Shown: one piece after another, positions 3,992 through 6,363 of the stretch
Layout of the letters: each line of letters starts with the position of its first letter
Numbering within the stretch: the first letter of the stretch is position 1
Source: Nitrososphaerales archaeon TH526
GTDB lineage: Archaea; Thermoproteota; Nitrososphaeria; Nitrososphaerales; Nitrososphaeraceae
DNA length: 6,363 bases
Direction: 5' to 3'
Assembly (NCBI GenBank): GCA_014523665.1
Contig: JAATVR010000508.1
Span: 1 to 6,363, forward strand
Notes under the pieces: model-generated
Seen by the model: only the letters and a program-made list of their open reading frames with translations
The model's database searches: none
Told to the model about the DNA's origin: nothing
Program-made: the position numbers and the translations under genes

Positions 3992-5329
3992 TCATATTTT
4001 CCGATCTAATTCATTGATGAATTCGTCCAGATGGTCTTTTGGGATAACTGCACCCGCGGCTTTATCATGTCCTCCACCGCTTCCCCCAAAATTGGCAGCA
4101 GCCTCGTTGACTATCCTTCCCAAATGAGCTTCACATTCCTTCGAGCCTCTAATTGATATGACAAATGAATCGATCTCATCCCGTGGTTTATACACAAGGG
4201 CAACTGGTCGCCCAGAAATGCCAAGTACAAAATTTACTATCACACTTGCAGTGAGATCTAAGTCATTGCGAACATGCGCCAAATTTCTCTTGCGAGTTAT
4301 CGAACCCTCTAAGGACTTTACAGCTTCAGAAACCCTTATTGCATATTTTTCAGCCATCATGAAGCCTCCTTCGATGTCATGTGGAAATCGGTCCTTGGAG
4401 ATAGAATCGACAATTCTTAAGAGAAACTCCTCATCGTGTTGGTTAGAGGAAATCATGTAAGAGAGTGCAGTGGATTCGAGCATCAGAAAATGCCTATCAA
4501 ATCTTGATACGAGCATAGAAGCAATAGGCCTCTGTTCCAGATAGTCAGTTAAGGCACCTGCAGCTGCATAGAAAGAAGAATAGGAATTGAGCTTTTTCTT
4601 GTATCGCTGGTAAACTTGAACGCTGGTGCATTCGTCAGTACAATGAACGAGAGTAACACCGACCTTTCTCAATTCGCCCTTTATTTCTTCGCTTACATCA
4701 TGATGGTCTATATATTCTACTTTGTATCCATTAGAAGCTATTTCGCCTAGAACTTCGACAAACGCAGATTCATTTTTCTTGTTAAGCCCCAGATCACAGA
4801 TAATTAGTCTCTTGTTCTTTCTTGATTTCTGCTTTATGCTCCTCGCTTTACCAGCTTTATCATCATCGCCGACTTTTCTAACATTGCCCTTATGGACTTC
4901 AGTATTCAAAGATCCTGAAGCAATGGACTCTGCAGATGCTGATATCAAATAAGATATCCTTTTGAGATGCCTTATCAGATTAGAGTAGTCAAGTAAGACA
5001 ATATAACAATTCTTGAATGCAGATTTCACAAGGGCAGCAGAAGAAAGACCATCAACATCTTCTCTGTGGGAAAGGCATATTATTGAAGGGACTTCGGATT
5101 CAAACTGAATTTGCTGATTCTTAGAGGAATTGCGAGAATTGCGAGAGTTCTTTACCTGATCTCTGGCCAATCCTCTGACGGTTTCGGCCTTGCTGTTCTT
5201 ACTACTATCTTTACTATTAGTTGCATGGTTAACCTTATTGTCATTAATACCTTTGCTCAAAGTAAATTGTGCTGAATTAGGAACCTGTGTCAAGAAACAT
5301 CTAACCCCAATCCACCAATGGCAAGACAA
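3992..5329 (-). CDS. Archaeal DHH/DHHA1 phosphoesterase (RecJ-like nuclease family)
   Basis: Up to 445 residues. DHH phosphoesterases use two Mn2+ or Mg2+ ions to cleave phosphodiesters; archaeal members include RecJ/GAN-like exonucleases and nanoRNases. Motif I is SHREDVDGLSSAAL (87-100: His88, Asp91, Asp93). Motif II is IICDLGLN (Asp179), motif III is YIDHHD (207-211) and motif IV is ALTDYLEQ (Asp262). The C-terminal DHHA1 domain (about 350-445) has VISIRGS (390-396) and GGSGGGHDKAAGAVIP (415-430). All metal ligands appear present. Two low-complexity parts are odd: an N-terminal Ser/Asn/Lys tail (about 25-78) and a Lys/Asp-rich insert (about 130-172) between motifs I and II. The earliest start is TTG 5329, limited by a TGA at 5335-5333. 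TTG 5293 and 5260 are alternatives and the true start is uncertain. Whether it trims DNA, RNA or short oligonucleotides cannot be told. Confidence 0.93.
   Translation of the reverse strand: MSCHWWIGVRCFLTQVPNSAQFTLSKGINDNKVNHATNSKDSSKNSKAETVRGLARDQVKNSRNSRNSSKNQQIQFESEVPSIICLSHREDVDGLSSAALVKSAFKNCYIVLLDYSNLIRHLKRISYLISASAESIASGSLNTEVHKGNVRKVGDDDKAGKARSIKQKSRKNKRLIICDLGLNKKNESAFVEVLGEIASNGYKVEYIDHHDVSEEIKGELRKVGVTLVHCTDECTSVQVYQRYKKKLNSYSSFYAAAGALTDYLEQRPIASMLVSRFDRHFLMLESTALSYMISSNQHDEEFLLRIVDSISKDRFPHDIEGGFMMAEKYAIRVSEAVKSLEGSITRKRNLAHVRNDLDLTASVIVNFVLGISGRPVALVYKPRDEIDSFVISIRGSKECEAHLGRIVNEAAANFGGSGGGHDKAAGAVIPKDHLDEFINELDRKI
5127..5144. repeat. Tandem 9-bp repeat inside the DHH N-terminal tail
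   Basis: GAATTGCGA occurs twice head to tail (5127-5135, 5136-5144). On the coding strand it gives the Asn-Ser-Arg-Asn-Ser-Arg part of the low-complexity tail. A partial third copy with changes follows. It points to growth of the tail by slippage or small duplication. Confidence 0.5.
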
Positions 5330-5566
5330 GCATCAACGCCGCCGTTGCCAGTTAATGTCACGACATGGAGCGGAATCCTTGATTTTCGATATATTACTTC
5401 ATTCGACCCAGGTAATACTAATAACACAGTTGACAATGATGATATCAATGACGACGATACTGAAGGCAAACGCAAACACCAGATATTAAAGTCGCTATTC
5501 GTAGAAGTAGGTACAAGACAACTTAAGAACAAACACAACAGATCAGCAAATTTAACGCTCCCCTAA
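5318..5566 (+). CDS. Possible 82-aa acidic ORF divergent from the DHH gene
   Basis: The frame opens with ATG 5318 and encodes a hydrophilic protein beginning MARQASTPPLPVNVTTW, with an Asn/Asp-rich middle (about residues 32-48, DNDDINDDDTEGK) and a basic C-terminus. It overlaps the longest version of the DHH gene by 12 bases head to head. With a DHH start at 5293 they would not overlap. No ribosome binding site or clear TATA box precedes it. The opposite strand carries an 82-codon ORF (5290-5538) sharing wobble positions, whose Ser/Leu/Val-rich product looks like the antisense of the acidic stretch. I therefore favour the + frame, weakly. The family is unknown and it may be non-coding. Confidence 0.22.
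   Translation: MARQASTPPLPVNVTTWSGILDFRYITSFDPGNTNNTVDNDDINDDDTEGKRKHQILKSLFVEVGTRQLKNKHNRSANLTLP
5389..5396 (-). promoter_or_regulatory. Possible TATA box for the DHH gene
   Basis: The - strand reads TAATATAT. Transcription about 25 bases downstream would begin near 5365, giving a leader of about 35 bases to TTG 5329 or about 70 to TTG 5293. It lies within the ambiguous small-ORF region and is offered only as the best AT-rich element at a suitable distance. Confidence 0.25.
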
Positions 5567-5623
5567 ATAATTGTAGCGCTAAGACGATTGATGATTTCTC
5601 CTGAAACCATAAATTGATAAACG

Positions 5624-5743
5624 AAAAATTGAACGAGAAACAGGAATTTAGCAATTGCCAAACTATTTTAATTACAAGCTATTCTATATGCATAAATTTA
5701 GCTGAAAAAATTCACCGTCGCGTATAGAAAAGTAGCGCAAAAA
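5624..5743 (-). terminator. T-run cluster, candidate rRNA transcript end
   Basis: Runs of T5 (5743-5739), T6 (5710-5705) and T5 (5628-5624) occur on the rRNA strand 375-490 bases after the 23S end and before the DHH gene. They are the first oligo-T tracts after the rRNA on that strand. They are therefore the best candidates for stopping read-through into the DHH gene, though the distance is long. Confidence 0.3.
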
Positions 5744-5970
5744 TCAATTCAATGCAGACTCAAGACTCATAAGTTCATTCGATATTCATTCACAAGTACT
5801 AGTCACAGCTGATACAGAGTTCTTTACGCAGTGCATGCATTACTCTATTTGGTGTATTCTTTCATTTCTGTAATCTATCGTTTCCTCTGAAGGGATGTTC
5901 AACAAAGGCCAACCTTGTATCTTGGACAAGAAAGATCTTGATAATGGCAAAGAAGATGAGTCCATGCCTT

Positions 5971-6002
5971 TTGAACATACATATTAACATACATACGTTC
6001 AA
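5971..6002 (-). ncRNA. 14-bp RNA hairpin in the 23S downstream region (unassigned)
   Basis: Read as RNA from the - strand, the first 14 bases (UUGAACGUAUGUAU) pair with the last 14 (AUAUGUAUGUUCAA) around a GUUA loop. Eleven pairs are Watson-Crick and three are G-U. On the + strand the three G-U pairs become A-C mismatches, so the fold favours a transcript in the rRNA direction. It begins about 115 bases past the 23S end. A 10-bp direct repeat (AACATACATA at 5974 and 5986 on the + strand) underlies it. It could be a processing signal in the rRNA trailer or part of a small RNA. No known family matches by eye. Confidence 0.3.
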
Positions 6003-6095
6003 CCGCACGATTCGCGCATCAGCTCATACATCTCAGCGCCAATTCAATCTCTATCTATTCTCATACATTAGTTTGCTCAGTCGGATACAAGTTTT

Positions 6096-6117
6096 AACTT
6101 TCTTTTCTCAGAAAGTT
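6096..6117 (-). other. 8-bp hairpin at the 23S rRNA 3' boundary
   Basis: AACTTTCT and AGAAAGTT are exact complements around a six-base loop, directly after the estimated mature 23S end. It may be a trailer element used in 3' maturation. It is not followed by a T-run, so it is not a typical terminator. The usual archaeal bulge-helix-bulge needs the 5' flank, which lies outside the window. Confidence 0.4.
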
Positions 6118-6363
6118 GAAGGTTGGATGCCTTGGGCTATTGGTAATGGCAGGCTGAACACCTCGCCGAAGCTTGATGCGTACACCTCCACCCCATCAAC
6201 GCCATATTCTATGGCCGCCCTACTCCTTACGGAAGGCTGTCTTTTCTCGGGAAAGGCTTCCTCCTTAGATGCTTTCAGGAGTTATCCTAGGCAGCTTAGC
6301 TGCTCAGCGTGCCCTGTCGGACAGCTGATAGACCAGAGGCTGCGCTGCCCTGTTCCTCTCGTA
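6118..6363 (-). rRNA. 23S ribosomal RNA, 3' end (partial)
   Basis: On the - strand the right edge opens inside the sarcin-ricin loop (TACGAGAGGAACA, 6363-6351), where elongation factors dock. The conserved GGATAACTCCTGAAAGCATC segment and GGAGGAAGCC follow, then the domain VI helices, GTACGCATCAAG, GAGGTGTTCAGCC, and the terminal strand (CATTACCAATAGCCCAAGG...CCAACC). That last strand aligns with the end of known 23S sequences. About 246 of roughly 3000 bases are present; the rest lies to the right. The GAGAGGAACA form of the loop is archaeal/eukaryal in type. The exact 3' end is estimated to within about 10 bases. The next gene on this strand is the DHH enzyme, some 800 bases away, with no 5S in between. 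Confidence 0.95.

Larger units (their letters stand above)
5567..6117. other. 551-base spacer downstream of 23S rRNA, mostly non-coding
   Basis: No confident gene is present, and there is no 5S rRNA or tRNA behind the 23S. That is usual for Nitrososphaerota, where 5S is encoded elsewhere. It holds two hairpins on the rRNA strand (6096-6117 and 5971-6002) and T-runs on the same strand (5743-5739, 5710-5705, 5628-5624). Two short ORFs face each other: + 5895-5987, 30 aa, hydrophilic (MFNKGQPCILDKKD...), and - 5862-5990, 42 aa, with a hydrophobic centre (GLIFFAIIKIFLVQ). A 15-codon ORF lies at about 5612 (-). None is recognised. This stretch may contain an rRNA trailer or a small RNA. Confidence 0.4.

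Noticed and set aside
3885..4460. + strand ORFs 3885-4127 and 4158-4460
   Set aside because: They are antisense to conserved DHHA1 and DHH coding sequence.
4722..4952. + strand ORF of 76 codons
   Set aside because: It is antisense to the DHH gene around motif II and the insert.
5587..5604. TGATGA followed by CTGA, resembling box C and box D
   Set aside because: Only six bases separate the boxes, too few for a guide, and no C'/D' pair or closing stem was found.
5567..6117. Search for 5S rRNA, tRNA or SRP RNA behind 23S
   Set aside because: No 5S core, T-loop GTTCGA pattern or SRP signature could be seen on either strand.
6118..6140. + strand resemblance to the 5' start of 23S rRNA (GGATGCCTTGGGC)
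   Set aside because: It is the complement of the 23S 3' end. The remaining 220 bases match 23S only on the - strand.

Overview
The window looks like chromosomal DNA of an ammonia-oxidising-type archaeon (Nitrososphaerota/Thaumarchaeota, probably the Nitrososphaerales side). Four things point there. The 3' part of a 23S rRNA has an archaeal-type sarcin-ricin segment and no 5S gene in the next 550 bases. A DHH/DHHA1 phosphoesterase is of the archaeal RecJ-like kind. Candidate promoters are TATA-like boxes rather than -35/-10 pairs. The base composition is moderately AT-rich, with many TTG starts and long spacers. The lineage is an inference from style, since no species-specific marker was recognised.

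Layout from left to right. Positions 1-141 (-) hold the beginning of a gene that runs off the window and may carry a +1 frameshift. 175-540 (-) encodes a small exported Ser-rich protein. 541-787 holds T-runs (terminator of the next gene) and two tandem CTAATTAG palindromes. 788-1117 (-) encodes a two-helix membrane protein with a C-terminal zinc ribbon. 1118-1669 has no confident gene, only short ORFs and T-runs. 1670-2131 (-) encodes an unrecognised soluble protein. A shared divergent promoter region (2142-2339) separates it from a CorA-family divalent-cation channel at 2340-3323 (+). CorA converges, across a small inverted repeat, on a 4-oxalocrotonate-tautomerase-like protein at 3390-3584 (-). 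A 383-base spacer holds that gene's TATA box, a 10-bp palindrome and a possible small ORF. It is followed by the long DHH phosphoesterase gene at 3992-5329 (-). 5294-5566 has overlapping small ORFs on both strands. 5567-6117 is largely non-coding, and the 3' end of 23S rRNA (-) fills 6118-6363.

The genes do not form an obvious pathway. They are mostly single units facing different ways: ion transport (CorA), nucleic-acid turnover (DHH), a tautomerase and several small envelope or unknown proteins. No CRISPR array, transposase, tRNA or prophage gene was seen. The points most worth a second look are the TTG start that gives the tautomerase its catalytic Pro1 and the palindrome in its promoter, the strand-specific 14-bp hairpin downstream of 23S, the low-complexity inserts in the DHH enzyme, and the apparent frameshift at the left edge. 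No complete novel system could be demonstrated from this sequence.
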